A DNA stretch of 64,000 nucleotides, from contig CAMDLH010000002.1 of NCBI GenBank assembly GCA_945901405.1, forward strand, positions 1 through 64,000, given 5' to 3'. Each line of letters starts with the position of its first letter. Position 1 is the first letter of the stretch. This stretch comes from Bordetella parapertussis (GTDB taxonomy: Bacteria > Pseudomonadota > Gammaproteobacteria > Burkholderiales > SG8-41). Made by a program: the position numbers and the translations under genes. A model generated the notes under the pieces. The model was not told the origin of the DNA, did no database searches, and saw only the letters and a program-made list of their open reading frames with translations. Shown piece after piece: positions 50,958 through 60,826 of the stretch.

Positions 50958-53264
50958 CTACTTCACGTCCCGCATCGCCCGCCAAAGCTTGGAAGCCGTC
51001 AGCGGCATATCCAGTTGCTTCACCCCCACCGGGCGCAGTGCATCAATCACCGCATCCACCAGCGAAGGAATCGACGCCGTGCACCCCGACTCGCCCATGC
51101 CCTTCACACCGAGCGGGCTGACCTTGCTGGTGGTCGGGTGTTCTTCGCCGCGCAACTCGCGCAGCAAGCCCGCGCGCGGCATGTAGTAATCCATGAAGCT
51201 CGCGGTCAGCGATTGGCCTGATGTCTGGTCGTAGACGATGTGTTCACCGAAAACTTGCCCCGCGCCCTGCACCACGCCGCCGTGCAACTGGCCTTCGACG
51301 ATGGCGTGGTTGATGACTACGCCGCAATCATCCACCGCGTGGTACGACACAATTTCCGGCGCGCCGGTTTCTTTATCCACTTCGACTTCGGTGATGTGGC
51401 AACCATTCGGGAAAGTCGAGCCGAATTTGCCGTCGGCTTTCAGAGTCAGCGTTTTTGTTTTTGCGAGATCCGCGAGCTTGACGACACGCGCGGATTCGTT
51501 CGTGCGGAATTCACCCTTGGCATATTGCACCTGTGACGGCTCGACCTTGAGATCGAGTGCGGCGAGCGACTTGCCTTCCTCGATCAGCTTTTGCGCGGCA
51601 AGGTAACACACGCTACCCGCGCCCACCATGGTGCGCGAGCCGCCGGTGCCGTTTCCTTGCAACTTGGTGCCCGGCTCGCATTGCACCACCTTGACGTTTT
51701 CCATGCCAATGCCGAGCGCATCGGACACGATCATCGCCATGGTCGTCTCGTGGCCGTGGCCCTGCGTCTTGGCCACGGTGTAAACAGTGATCGTGCCGCT
51801 CGCCTCAAGCGTCAATTCGATTTCGTCAATAAAGTTGCCCGCACCGGTGGGCTCGATCACCACCGCGATGCCTCTGCCGCGCAGTTTTCCTGCCGCCACC
51901 GATTGCGCGCGGCGCGCTTCAAAGCCCTGCCAGTCGGCAAACTTCAGCGCCTGCGCGAGCAGCCCCGGCAAATCGGCGTTTTCATACACGGAGCCGGTCG
52001 GCGTTTTGTACGGGTAGGCGTCGTTGGGGATGAAGTTGCGGCGCCGCAGCTCGGCCGCGTCGATGCCCATTTCGACGGCGGCCTGACTCACGATGCGCTC
52101 GACCGCATAGGCGACATCCGGGCGCCCCGCGCCGCGATACGCGCCCACCGGCGTGGTGTTGGTGAGCGGCACGCGGTAGCTCGCGTACAACGCGGGGATG
52201 CGATACACACCCGTCATGCAGGTTGCGGTATTACGGATGTGGCCTTGCGGCCCCGGCGCGAGATACGCACCAAAGTCGCTGATCCAGTCAAAGCGCAGCG
52301 CGAGAAATTTACCGTCGCGATCCATCGCAAGCTGGCCATCGATGATGGTGTTGCGCCCGTGGTTGTCGGTGAGAAACGCTTCCACGCGGCTCGATATCCA
52401 TTTCACCGGCCTGCCCGTGGTCTTGGCCGCGATCATCAGCGCCACATATTCGGGATACGCCGGCGAGCGCTGGCCAAAGCCGCCGCCGACATCGCGCACT
52501 TCGAGTATCAGTTTGTCCTCCGGCACCTTGGAATAAACCGACAGCGCCTTGCGTATGGTGGTCACACCCTGCATCGGCACGTTAAAGCGATACACACCGC
52601 TCGCCGCGTCGTATTGCACAAGCGCCGCGCGCGGCTCCATCGGGCTGGGCGACACGCGGGTGGACACCACCTTGAGCCGCGTGATGTGCGCGGCATTCTT
52701 CATCGCGGCGGCGACGGATTGCTCGTCGCCAGTTTCGGATTCAAACACCAGATTGCCCGGTACCGCCTCATCCAGTTGCGGCGCGCCGGGCGCGAGCGCT
52801 TCTTCCGCGTTGACGATGGGTTTCAATTCGCGGTATTCGACTTCCACCAGCTCGGCGGCGTCCGCTGCGGCAACCGCACTTTCCGCCACCACCAGTGCCA
52901 CCGCCTCGCCGGCGAAGCGCACTTTGCCGTGCGCCAACGCCGGACGATTCAACACGCGCGGCTTCATGCCATTGCGTCCGGGGAAGGCCGACAACGAATC
53001 CTGCCCCTTCAGATAACCCTCGCGCACCGCGTCCTCGCCAGTGAACACATGCGTGACGCCGGGGTGCGCGAGCGCGCGTTTGGTGTTAACCGACAGTATC
53101 TCCGCATGTGCGTGATCCGAGCGCACGAAGTGTCCGTGGAGTTGATTCGGCGCATTCCAGTCGGCGGCGAATTTGCCGGCGCCGGTGATGAGGCGGAAAT
53201 CTTCCACGCGTTTGCCGTCGTGGTGGTGATCGTTGTGGATATCGTGCTGCGCGTGCGTGTTCAT
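50958..53264 (-). CDS. Orphan molybdopterin-binding large subunit, paralogue of 36421-38703
   Basis: 768 residues. MoCo motifs DVGGGFGQRSPAYPEYVALM, GAYRGAGRPDVAYAVERIV and the catalytic glutamate in GVKGMGESGCTASIPSLV. It is visibly similar along its whole length to the 36421-38703 protein (same KRVEDFRLITGAGKFAADWN start), so they arose by duplication. No Fe-S or FAD subunit is nearby; a Bug gene precedes it by 115 bp. Confidence 0.9.
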   Translation of the reverse strand: MNTHAQHDIHNDHHHDGKRVEDFRLITGAGKFAADWNAPNQLHGHFVRSDHAHAEILSVNTKRALAHPGVTHVFTGEDAVREGYLKGQDSLSAFPGRNGMKPRVLNRPALAHGKVRFAGEAVALVVAESAVAAADAAELVEVEYRELKPIVNAEEALAPGAPQLDEAVPGNLVFESETGDEQSVAAAMKNAAHITRLKVVSTRVSPSPMEPRAALVQYDAASGVYRFNVPMQGVTTIRKALSVYSKVPEDKLILEVRDVGGGFGQRSPAYPEYVALMIAAKTTGRPVKWISSRVEAFLTDNHGRNTIIDGQLAMDRDGKFLALRFDWISDFGAYLAPGPQGHIRNTATCMTGVYRIPALYASYRVPLTNTTPVGAYRGAGRPDVAYAVERIVSQAAVEMGIDAAELRRRNFIPNDAYPYKTPTGSVYENADLPGLLAQALKFADWQGFEARRAQSVAAGKLRGRGIAVVIEPTGAGNFIDEIELTLEASGTITVYTVAKTQGHGHETTMAMIVSDALGIGMENVKVVQCEPGTKLQGNGTGGSRTMVGAGSVCYLAAQKLIEEGKSLAALDLKVEPSQVQYAKGEFRTNESARVVKLADLAKTKTLTLKADGKFGSTFPNGCHITEVEVDKETGAPEIVSYHAVDDCGVVINHAIVEGQLHGGVVQGAGQVFGEHIVYDQTSGQSLTASFMDYYMPRAGLLRELRGEEHPTTSKVSPLGVKGMGESGCTASIPSLVDAVIDALRPVGVKQLDMPLTASKLWRAMRDVK

Positions 53265-53379
53265 GGTGTGGGTTTTCCTTGAATCAGACGGGGATGGCGA
53301 ATGGTAAACCGCGCGCGCGCGGGCCGCCAGTGCGCCTCTGGTTTAACGGCGGGTATGTTCGACGAAACTTGCGCGCCTG

Positions 53380-54366
53380 TCACTCGACGCGGATGCCCGC
53401 ACGCTTGACTATCTCGCGGATTTTCTCGATTTCGGTGCGGACGAAGCGAGTGAACTCCTCCGGCGTGCTGGTTTTGCCCTCCTCGCCCTGACTGTGGAAC
53501 TGCTTCTTGATGTCCGGGAGTTCCACGATGCGCGCTATCTCCCTGCTGATCTGGTTGAGCACCGGCCGCGGCGTACCGGTCGGAGCGAACACTCCAAACC
53601 ATGCCTGAAATTCGTAACCGGGCAATGCAGCCTCAGCCATCGTCGGCACCTCGGGCAATATTGCCACGCGGCGCGCGGTGGTCACCGCCAGCGGCAGCAA
53701 CCGCCCGTCCCGCATGAACGGCATCGCCGGCACCAGCGGCGAGAGCAGATAATGTATGCGCCCGGTCACGGTGTCGACGAGCTGCTCGGGCACGCCCTTG
53801 TACGGCACGTGCACGACATCAAGACCAGCGGCAAAACGGAACTGCTCCGAATTCAGATGCATGCCGCTGCCGACGCCGGACGTACTGAAGTTCAACTCCC
53901 CCGGTTTTTGCTTTGCCAGCGCGATGAGTTCCTTGACCGATTTCACGCCGAGCGATGGCGCTACCAACAGTAGACTGGTCGTGACCGTAATCTGGCTCAC
54001 GCCCGTGAGGTCCTTCAGCGGATCGAAAGGCAGCTTCGAGTACAGCGCCGCATTCATCGCATAGGCGATGGAATGCACTAATAGCGTGTAGCCGTCGGGA
54101 TTGGCCTTGGCGACAATGTTCGACGCTACCGATCCGCCCGCGCCGCCGCGATTGTCCACCACCACCTGTTGGTTCCATTGGTCAGTCATCTTGAACGAAA
54201 GCCGGCGCGCGATCAGGTCGGTCGCACTGCCGGCGGTGAACGGCACGATCATGCGTATCGGCTTACTCGGAAATTTCTCTGCTGTCCGCGCGGGTGCCGG
54301 CACTGCAAGTAGTGCCAGACCGATCACAACAAGATGAGCGAATGAAGCTCTTTGCACAGTACGCAT
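53380..54366 (-). CDS. Bug/TctC-type substrate-binding protein of the TctCBA set
   Basis: 328 residues from the ATG at 54366 (Shine-Dalgarno GGGAGGCACC). Signal peptide ending PAPARTA; motifs FPSKPIRMIVPFTAGSATDL, VVDNRGGAGGSVASNIVAKA and GYEFQAWFGVFAPTGTPRPV. It follows tctB-tctA on the same strand (35 bp), so this is the one binding protein in the window with its membrane subunits beside it. Ligand unknown, probably a di- or tricarboxylate. Confidence 0.92.
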   Translation of the reverse strand: MRTVQRASFAHLVVIGLALLAVPAPARTAEKFPSKPIRMIVPFTAGSATDLIARRLSFKMTDQWNQQVVVDNRGGAGGSVASNIVAKANPDGYTLLVHSIAYAMNAALYSKLPFDPLKDLTGVSQITVTTSLLLVAPSLGVKSVKELIALAKQKPGELNFSTSGVGSGMHLNSEQFRFAAGLDVVHVPYKGVPEQLVDTVTGRIHYLLSPLVPAMPFMRDGRLLPLAVTTARRVAILPEVPTMAEAALPGYEFQAWFGVFAPTGTPRPVLNQISREIARIVELPDIKKQFHSQGEEGKTSTPEEFTRFVRTEIEKIREIVKRAGIRVE

Positions 54367-54401
54367 GGTGCCTCCCATTGCGTGTCAATTTGCGGCCGGA
54401 C

Positions 54402-55901
54402 TCAGCCCGCGCCTGCCTGCGGTTTGATGCGGCGCACCGCGGGCGCGAGCATGACGATCAATATCAGCACGGTGGCAATCATGAACACGAGGCTCAGCGG
54501 GCGTGTGAAGAACACCGACGGGTCGCCGCGCGATATCAGCAAGGCGCGCCGCAGATATTCCTCCATCAGCGGGCCGAGCACATAGCCGAGCAGCAGCGGC
54601 GCCGGTTCGCACTCGAGCTTCATGAGTACGTAGCCCAGCACACCAACGAAGGCGCACAGATAAAGATCGACCGGATTGTTGCTGACGCTGTAGTTGCCGA
54701 TGCAGCAGAACATGATGATCGACGGGAACAGCCAGCGGTACGGCACGCGCAGCATGCGCACCCAGATGCCGACCAGCGGCAGGTTGAGAATGACCAGCAT
54801 CAAATTGCCGATCCACATGCTCGCGATGAGGCCCCAGAACAACTCCGGCTTGGACATCATCACGTGCGGCCCGGGTTCGATGCCCTGCATGGTCATCGCC
54901 CCCAGCATCAGCGCCATCGTCGCGCTGGTGGGGATGCCGAGTGTGAGCATGGGTATGAACGAGGTTTGCGCTGCAGCGTTGTTGGCCGCTTCCGGCGCAG
55001 CCACGCCCTCGATCGCGCCCTTGCCGAAGCGCGATGGATCCTTCGCCAGTTTCTTTTCGAGCATGTAAGCCGCGAACGTGGACAACGCAGGGCCTGTGCC
55101 CGGCAGCACGCCAAAGATCGCGCCCACAATCGTGCCGCGCACGGTGGGCCAACTTGCATCCTTGATGTCCTGCTTGACCGGCATGAGATTCTCGATGCGG
55201 CCGGTGAATACTTCGCGCGCCTCCTTTTTCTCCAGATTGGTGACGATCTCCGCCACCGCGAACAGTCCCACTGCGATTACCGTGAAGCCGATGCCGTCGG
55301 ACAGTTGCGGGATGCCAAAGGAGTAGCGTGACATTCCCGAATTGACATCGGTGCCCACCAGCCCCAGCACCAGCCCGAGTACCACCATCGCCAGCCCCTT
55401 GACCACGTCGCCCTGAGTCATCACCGCGGACGCCACCAGGCCCATCAGCATCAGCGAGCAGTATTCGGCGGAGCCGAACGCGAGCGCCCATTCGCCCATC
55501 GGCGGCCCGGCTACCGCGATCAGCAAGGTGCCGGCGCAGCCGGCGAAGAATGATGCAAGCGCCGCCGTCGCGAGCGCCGGCCCGGCGCGCCCCTGCCGCG
55601 CCATCTGGTAGCCGTCGATGCAGGTCACCGCGGAAGCAGTTTCGCCCGGCAGGTTGACGAGGATCGAGGTGGTGGAGCCGCCGTACTGCGCGCCGTAAAA
55701 AATGCCCGCGAGCATGATCAACGCCGGCAGCGGAGGCAAATTGAATGTGATCGGAAACAGCATCGCTATCGTGACCAGCGGACCGACGCCCGGCAGCACG
55801 CCGATCAACGTGCCGAGCAGCACGCCGATGAAACAGTACGCCAGACTCTGCAGCGAAAACGCCACGCTGAAACCGAGCATGAGGTTGTTCAGGATGTCCA
55901 T
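54402..55901 (-). CDS. tctA: TctA-type large membrane subunit of tripartite tricarboxylate transporter
   Basis: 499 residues, about eleven membrane segments. The two repeated family motifs are present: GVLPGVGPLVTIAML with GSTTSILVNLPGETAS in the first half and GVLPGTGPALSTFAAY with SFIPMLTLGIPTSATMALML in the second. Inner-membrane permease, sodium-driven in known members. It follows tctB by 1 bp. Confidence 0.94.
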   Translation of the reverse strand: MDILNNLMLGFSVAFSLQSLAYCFIGVLLGTLIGVLPGVGPLVTIAMLFPITFNLPPLPALIMLAGIFYGAQYGGSTTSILVNLPGETASAVTCIDGYQMARQGRAGPALATAALASFFAGCAGTLLIAVAGPPMGEWALAFGSAEYCSLMLMGLVASAVMTQGDVVKGLAMVVLGLVLGLVGTDVNSGMSRYSFGIPQLSDGIGFTVIAVGLFAVAEIVTNLEKKEAREVFTGRIENLMPVKQDIKDASWPTVRGTIVGAIFGVLPGTGPALSTFAAYMLEKKLAKDPSRFGKGAIEGVAAPEAANNAAAQTSFIPMLTLGIPTSATMALMLGAMTMQGIEPGPHVMMSKPELFWGLIASMWIGNLMLVILNLPLVGIWVRMLRVPYRWLFPSIIMFCCIGNYSVSNNPVDLYLCAFVGVLGYVLMKLECEPAPLLLGYVLGPLMEEYLRRALLISRGDPSVFFTRPLSLVFMIATVLILIVMLAPAVRRIKPQAGAG

Positions 55902-55902
55902 A

Positions 55903-56355
55903 TCAATAGCTCCCGAACAACGGATAGGGCAGCTTCAAGCCGTAGACGAAAACCGCAGCGGCAAACGCGCTCATCAGAATGGCGAGCAGCAGCACTTCCC
56001 TGAGGCGGAACTCACGGCCGGCGAGCGCCGCGATGACTAACAACAACATGAGCGCCGGCACCAACCCCAGCTTCTCCATGGTGAGGCCGAATGTCACGAT
56101 CGACAGCGTGATCAGCGCCAGAGGCCGCCAGCCCCACGTGCCGCGCACCGGCTCGCCGGTGCGGATGCCGCGTATCATTATGTACACGCCGAACAGGCAG
56201 AGTATGCCGCCCAGCACTGTTGGAAAATAGCCCGGCCCCATGCGCGCCGCCAGACCCATCGGATAATCGCGCGCGAAGAAAACGGTAAGCACGCCAAGCG
56301 CAAGAAACAGCAGCCCGGCAAGGAAATCCTTGTTGTTGCGCAGTTCCGGCTTCAT
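55903..56355 (-). CDS. tctB: TctB-type small membrane subunit
   Basis: 150 residues, four membrane segments: FLAGLLFLALGVLTVFFA, GYFPTVLGGILCLFGVYIMI, LALITLSIVTFGLTMEKLG and LLAILMSAFAAAVFVYGLK. Typical TctB size and topology with ARMGPGYFP after helix 1. First gene of the tctBAC order, divergent from the aldolase remnant. Confidence 0.9.
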   Translation of the reverse strand: MKPELRNNKDFLAGLLFLALGVLTVFFARDYPMGLAARMGPGYFPTVLGGILCLFGVYIMIRGIRTGEPVRGTWGWRPLALITLSIVTFGLTMEKLGLVPALMLLLVIAALAGREFRLREVLLLAILMSAFAAAVFVYGLKLPYPLFGSY

Positions 56356-56458
56356 GTGTGGAACAGGAATTTTGCGTACTCCTCTTCACATAATGGAACT
56401 GTATTCCCGGACAGGCGGGCGGTCAATCGCGCAAAATATTGCGCAAAATATTGGGTAG

Positions 56459-56902
56459 CGCGCCTCCGGAGGGGCGGCTTGCACCACTGCCTACGGCCAT
56501 TTCCACGAGATGGTCGATATCGTGCGTTACGCGCGGCCCAAGGATCATACCGACAAAATCGTCATCATCATGGTCGAGACGCCCGCCGCGATCGAAAAGA
56601 TCGATGAGATCACCGACGTGGAAGGCGTCGATGTGATCAACATCGGCGTAAATGATGTGGCTCTGGCGCTGGGCTATCCGGGCCAGCCGGAGCACCCTGG
56701 GGTCACCGCGCTGCTCGAAAAAGCCATTGCGCGCGTTGTCAAAGGCGGCAAGACTCCGGGGTTGAATGTGCTCGTCAACTGGGAGCAACGCATGCCATGG
56801 CTGCTGTCACAAGGCGTGCGATGGTTGAACGCGCGCACCAACAATATTATTGCGCGTGGGGCGCGGCAGTACACTGATTTGCTGAAACAGCACCGTCCCT
56901 GA
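56459..56902 (+). pseudogene. HpcH/HpaI aldolase, 5'-truncated
   Basis: The reading frame opens after a TAG at 56456 and lacks any good start. TAYGHFHEMVDIVRYARP, VIIMVETPAAIEKIDEITDV, VDVINIGVNDVALALGYPGQ and the tail ARTNNIIARGARQYTD match the C-terminal half of HpaI-type aldolases (metal-binding Glu in ETPAA, GxND). The first 110 or so residues are missing. An intact HpaI-type gene lies at 58814. Confidence 0.75.
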
Positions 56903-57076
56903 ACACGACTATTTCGCCAACCCCTATTACGCCCGGTGGTTAACGCATTACCGCGATGCTTGCCAGTTCGCACCCGTTATCAGACGCGACATTATTGGCT
57001 GGGCGGCACGCAGGAAAGAAACCGCGAATCCATTCTGCTATCATTCGCGTGCCAACCGTTTGAATGGAGCCGAAAA

Positions 57077-58066
57077 ATGACGACGCGGGTTCGCGCGAGC
57101 TGCATCATCAACGCGGTCGCAGTGATTGCGTTCGGCGCCAGTTGCGGCACGATATGTGCGGCGGAAACCCAATATCCACCCCGTCCGGTACGCATGGTGG
57201 TGCCGTTCGCGCCGGGCGGTGGCCTGGATATTTTGGCACGAACCCTGTCACCGGCCCTGACTGCCGCGACGGGGCAGACGTGGGTCGTGGATAATCGCAG
57301 CGGCGCCGCCGGCAACCTGGGGGCGGAGATCGCCGCCCGGGCAAATCCGGACGGCCAGACGGTCCTGATGGCTCTGAATACGCAGCTCACCGCGAACCCG
57401 TCGCTTTACAAGCTTTCGTTCAGCGCGGAAAAAGATTTCCAGCCGCTCACGATGCTCGGTACGACGGAGCACGTTATTACGCTCCATCCAGGTGTGCAGG
57501 CCAAGACGCTGAAGGAGTTTCTCGCGCTTGCGAAACAGAAGCCAGGCGCCCTCAATTACGCATCTGCTGGCGTGGGCAGTGCAATCCACATGGCCGCCGA
57601 GCTGCTCAAGCAACGCGCCGCCATCGACCTGGTGCATATCGCGTACAAGGGAGGCGGGCCGGCCGTCGCCGCGGTGCTCGCGGGTGAAAGCCAGGTAATT
57701 CTTGCCACGTCCGCGTCAGCCATACAGTTTATAACGGCCGGACGGCTGCGTGCGCTCGCGACGACCGGGCCAACGCGTTCCAAGGTGCTGCCAGAGTTGG
57801 CGACCGTGGCTGAATCCGGTTATGCCGGATTCGACACGAGCCAGTGGTATGGCGCGCTCGTGCCGGTTGCCACGCCGAAATGGATTGCGGAACGTATTCG
57901 CGATGAGCTACTGAAAGCAATGCAGCACGCCGACGTGCGGGCAGCCCTGGCAAGCCAGGGCGTGGAGCCCAAGACCACTACGCCCCTCGAGCTTGCGGCC
58001 CGCATTAAGAGCGAAACCGCCATGTGGGCTTCGGTAATCAAAACCGCAGGCATTCGTGCCGAATAG
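57077..58066 (+). CDS. Bug/TctC-type substrate-binding protein
   Basis: 329 residues from the ATG at 57077 (GGAGCCGAAAA upstream). Signal peptide ends near CAAE; motifs YPPRPVRMVVPFAPGGGLDI, VVDNRSGAAGNLGAEIAARA and AESGYAGFDTSQWYGALVPV. Lies between aldolase genes, so uptake of an aldolase-pathway substrate is possible. Convergent with the SnoaL-like gene, 37 bp apart. Confidence 0.92.
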   Translation: MTTRVRASCIINAVAVIAFGASCGTICAAETQYPPRPVRMVVPFAPGGGLDILARTLSPALTAATGQTWVVDNRSGAAGNLGAEIAARANPDGQTVLMALNTQLTANPSLYKLSFSAEKDFQPLTMLGTTEHVITLHPGVQAKTLKEFLALAKQKPGALNYASAGVGSAIHMAAELLKQRAAIDLVHIAYKGGGPAVAAVLAGESQVILATSASAIQFITAGRLRALATTGPTRSKVLPELATVAESGYAGFDTSQWYGALVPVATPKWIAERIRDELLKAMQHADVRAALASQGVEPKTTTPLELAARIKSETAMWASVIKTAGIRAE

Positions 58067-58103
58067 ACATCGAGCGCGCGGTGAGTTACGCAGTACGGCC
58101 GCT

Positions 58104-58589
58104 CTACCGCGGCAGAAAGGGCTTTACCGCATCCGCTTCGTACTGCCACAACTGGATGTGCGTGCGCTTTTGGATTCGCCATTGTTCGGAATCCGTCCGT
58201 ACGAACTCGTCAATGTACTTGAGTCCGCGAATGCGCACGCGATTCCCCTCGACCACATGCGCGATGGCAAACGTGTTGACCGTGGCCGTTTTGCCGGTCA
58301 GCTCGATAACCGAATTACAAGCCGTATGGTTGCTCGCCGTAAACTTGCGCATCAAGGTGCAAAAGTAGTGTGCGATCGCCGCGCCGCCGGTCAACGTGAA
58401 CTCCGTATCGCTGCCGCTGTGGTGAGTCGCTACCGCGTCTTCGGTGAAGCAGGCGGCGAGGCGGCCTTCCTCTCTTCCATCCAGGCCATGGCAGTAGTTG
58501 TCGAGGACCTCGCGCACCTTGGATTTGTCGACAAATTCCCGCAACGTTGCCGTGTCAATGGGGGTCGGGCGCACGTTAGATATCCTCAT
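58104..58589 (-). CDS. SnoaL/NTF2-like protein
   Basis: 161 residues. The cone-shaped NTF2-like fold: LREFVDKSKVREVLDNYCHG, REEGRLAACFTEDAVATHH, a central GGAAIAHYFCTLMRKF helix and the C-terminal strands QWRIQKRTHIQLWQYEAD. Families of this fold include ring hydroxylases and isomerases; no catalytic residues can be assigned. Start at ATG 58589 chosen for domain fit. Divergent from the aldolase gene. Confidence 0.75.
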   Translation of the reverse strand: MRISNVRPTPIDTATLREFVDKSKVREVLDNYCHGLDGREEGRLAACFTEDAVATHHSGSDTEFTLTGGAAIAHYFCTLMRKFTASNHTACNSVIELTGKTATVNTFAIAHVVEGNRVRIRGLKYIDEFVRTDSEQWRIQKRTHIQLWQYEADAVKPFLPR

Positions 58590-58813
58590 TTCAGCAAATT
58601 CGAGACAGCGCGCGGCTGCTCGACATTGGTTGCTCCGCCAGCGGTACTCACGAACTGTCCGATCGACTGACTTTACTGGCGTCACGAGCATACCATAGTG
58701 CTCCACCAGGAAAAACGAGCGGGAATGCTTGCGGCGGCACATCCGATCCAGGCTGGGGCTCGGTATAAAACAGTTCCATCATCGCGGCAAAGGGCATCGT
58801 GGAGGAGAACAAA

Positions 58814-59596
58814 ATGAAGACCGTACGAATCAACAAAACAAAGCGCCTGCTGGCGTCAGGCCAACTGGCTGTTGGCGCCGTACTCACATCGCCGGCGCCC
58901 GATCTCGTCGAAGTCGCGGCAGTCGCGGGTTTCGATTTCGTGACGATCGACGCGGAACATGAGCCGATCGACGACGCGCAACTCGTTCACCTCATTCGTG
59001 CGGCCGAGGCGTTCGATATCACGCCGATCGTTCGCGTCGCCAAGGACCCCGACCGGCTGTTGCGCTTGCTGGACGCGGGAGCGCAGGGTATCCACGTGCC
59101 TCGTTGCAATACGGCCAGCGACATGCGGCAGGTCGTCGAATGGACGCGTTTCCATCCGCATGGGCAGCGGACGTTTTACCGATTGGGCCGTGGCGGAAAC
59201 TTCAGCCGTGACATGACTGATGATGAATGGGCGAAGGAAGCCGATGCGCAACTGCTGGTTATCGCCATGATCGAGGAAGCATCCGCTCTCGCCCATCTTG
59301 ACTCGATGCTGGCCGTCCCGGGGATCGATGCAATACACATCGGCCCGAAAGACCTGTGGCAATCGCTGGGTATGCCATCTGACGCGGAAGTCGACCGCGC
59401 AATAGACCAGATCGCGACAGCGGTGCGCGCGAGCGGCAAGCAGCTGAGCATGCAGGTTCGGGCCGTCGACGATCTGCCGCCCCAAATCGCGCGTCACCAA
59501 GCCAGAGGCGTCACCATGATAAGCATCCCGCTCCTGGGTTTACTGCTGCGCAACAGCGCCGATCTGGTGCGGACGATCCGTGGAGGGAAGGCGTAA
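58814..59596 (+). CDS. HpcH/HpaI family aldolase
   Basis: 260 residues from the ATG at 58814 with GGAGGAGAAC before it. Class II (metal) aldolase signature: FDFVTIDAEHEPIDDAQLVH, VRVAKDPDRLLRLLDAGAQG, VIAMIEEASALAHLD (metal Glu) and IHIGPKDLWQSLG (metal Asp). It cleaves 2-keto-3-deoxy or 4-hydroxy-2-oxo acids to pyruvate plus an aldehyde. Substrate cannot be deduced. Confidence 0.92.
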   Translation: MKTVRINKTKRLLASGQLAVGAVLTSPAPDLVEVAAVAGFDFVTIDAEHEPIDDAQLVHLIRAAEAFDITPIVRVAKDPDRLLRLLDAGAQGIHVPRCNTASDMRQVVEWTRFHPHGQRTFYRLGRGGNFSRDMTDDEWAKEADAQLLVIAMIEEASALAHLDSMLAVPGIDAIHIGPKDLWQSLGMPSDAEVDRAIDQIATAVRASGKQLSMQVRAVDDLPPQIARHQARGVTMISIPLLGLLLRNSADLVRTIRGGKA

Positions 59597-59686
59597 CGCG
59601 TACTGCGAGATTCTCATCTCATGTCATCCTTGCGTGGCCGCTCGATTACATCGAAATCAAGGCAATACACCCGCAAACGCGATTTT

Positions 59687-60550
59687 TCATTGGCGTGAGG
59701 ATGATAGCGACCGCACTCGTTTTTCGATGCGCGCGACGTAGCGTTCGAGCGGCTGCAAGCTGACTTCGGTGTGCCCCCGGCCGAAATCGAAGGGGTTGTC
59801 GATGTCGCGTATCAGGCGATAGAGATACCAGTAAGTGAGGCTCAAGAAACCCGTTACCACCGCCGCCACCGCCGGCGTGCGAAAGCTGCATGCAAGCAAA
59901 AGCAGAAATACGAATACGATGAAAAACTCGAACAGCGCATAGGCCGAACCCATGAACTCGGTGCGCGTGATGGTGTAGGCGCGCGTGAGGGCGCGGCGCA
60001 ACTGGTTAATGTCGCCCAGCATGCGCACGGTGATCTTGTCCAGCCCGGCGTGTTCCATGCGCTTGATCTGCTCGTCGAGGCGTTTTACCGCGGGGAAAAT
60101 ATCCTCGGAGCGCTTGGCCGAACCCTGGAACCACGCGAGCGTTTCGCGCGCGGTGTCGAGCACCACGCCAAGCAGTTCGCTGTGCGTGGGCGCATCGGCC
60201 GGATAGTCCTTGGTGCGCGAGGCCATCACCGACGCCTCGACGAACCAGTCTTCCATGATTTCGAGCTGGCAGGCGATTTCGCCCGGCAGCCGCTCGGCTT
60301 CCTTGAAATCGGTGATGGTGCCGGCAAGGATAAACCCCATGATGAAGACCAGCGCGGTAAAAATCACGTTGAGATCGGAATTAAATTCGATGAACCCCTT
60401 GAAACCCATCAATTCGTCCAGCACGAGCTTCAGCGCGGTGAGCGCGGCCGCGACCGGTACGCTGGTCCAAAAAAGCCGCCAGCGGGTTAACGGGACGTGC
60501 GGCGCCGGGGCGGACGAAGGGGTATGGGTAGGGGACGAATGCTTGCTCAT
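59687..60550 (-). CDS. Membrane protein, bestrophin/DUF4239-like
   Basis: 287 residues. Two N-terminal membrane helices (SVPVAAALTALKLVLDE and LNVIFTALVFIMGFILAG), a long soluble stretch (about 85-205) and two C-terminal helices (FEFFIVFVFLLLLAC and AVVTGFLSLTYWYLY). The layout resembles DUF4239/bestrophin-like proteins. No transport function can be claimed. Confidence 0.6.
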   Translation of the reverse strand: MSKHSSPTHTPSSAPAPHVPLTRWRLFWTSVPVAAALTALKLVLDELMGFKGFIEFNSDLNVIFTALVFIMGFILAGTITDFKEAERLPGEIACQLEIMEDWFVEASVMASRTKDYPADAPTHSELLGVVLDTARETLAWFQGSAKRSEDIFPAVKRLDEQIKRMEHAGLDKITVRMLGDINQLRRALTRAYTITRTEFMGSAYALFEFFIVFVFLLLLACSFRTPAVAAVVTGFLSLTYWYLYRLIRDIDNPFDFGRGHTEVSLQPLERYVARIEKRVRSLSSSRQ

Positions 60551-60826
60551 GTGATGATTCCTTTTCCGTTTTTGGGATGTTCCCGCGCTTGCGGCTTAAG
60601 CAGAACGGCGGGCTTGATTCTGATTCACGCGATAACCGGTTGAATCACAATCACGATTGCGCCGCGCACCATCACCCGTGCCGCGTACCGTGCGTTGAGG
60701 CATATCCGCATACGGCGAATTTTTCATCCCGGTATCCTCCCAAGTCAGTGTAAACCGAATTGTATTGCCGCTGCGTTCTTGCGGCGTAGAATGGCGCATC
60801 TTCCATATCGGTATTGGACTAACGCC

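Noticed and set aside
51591..53282. 563-residue plus-strand open frame
   Set aside because: It lies entirely antisense to the Mo large subunit, whose MoCo motifs are clear; its composition is that of a high-GC shadow frame.
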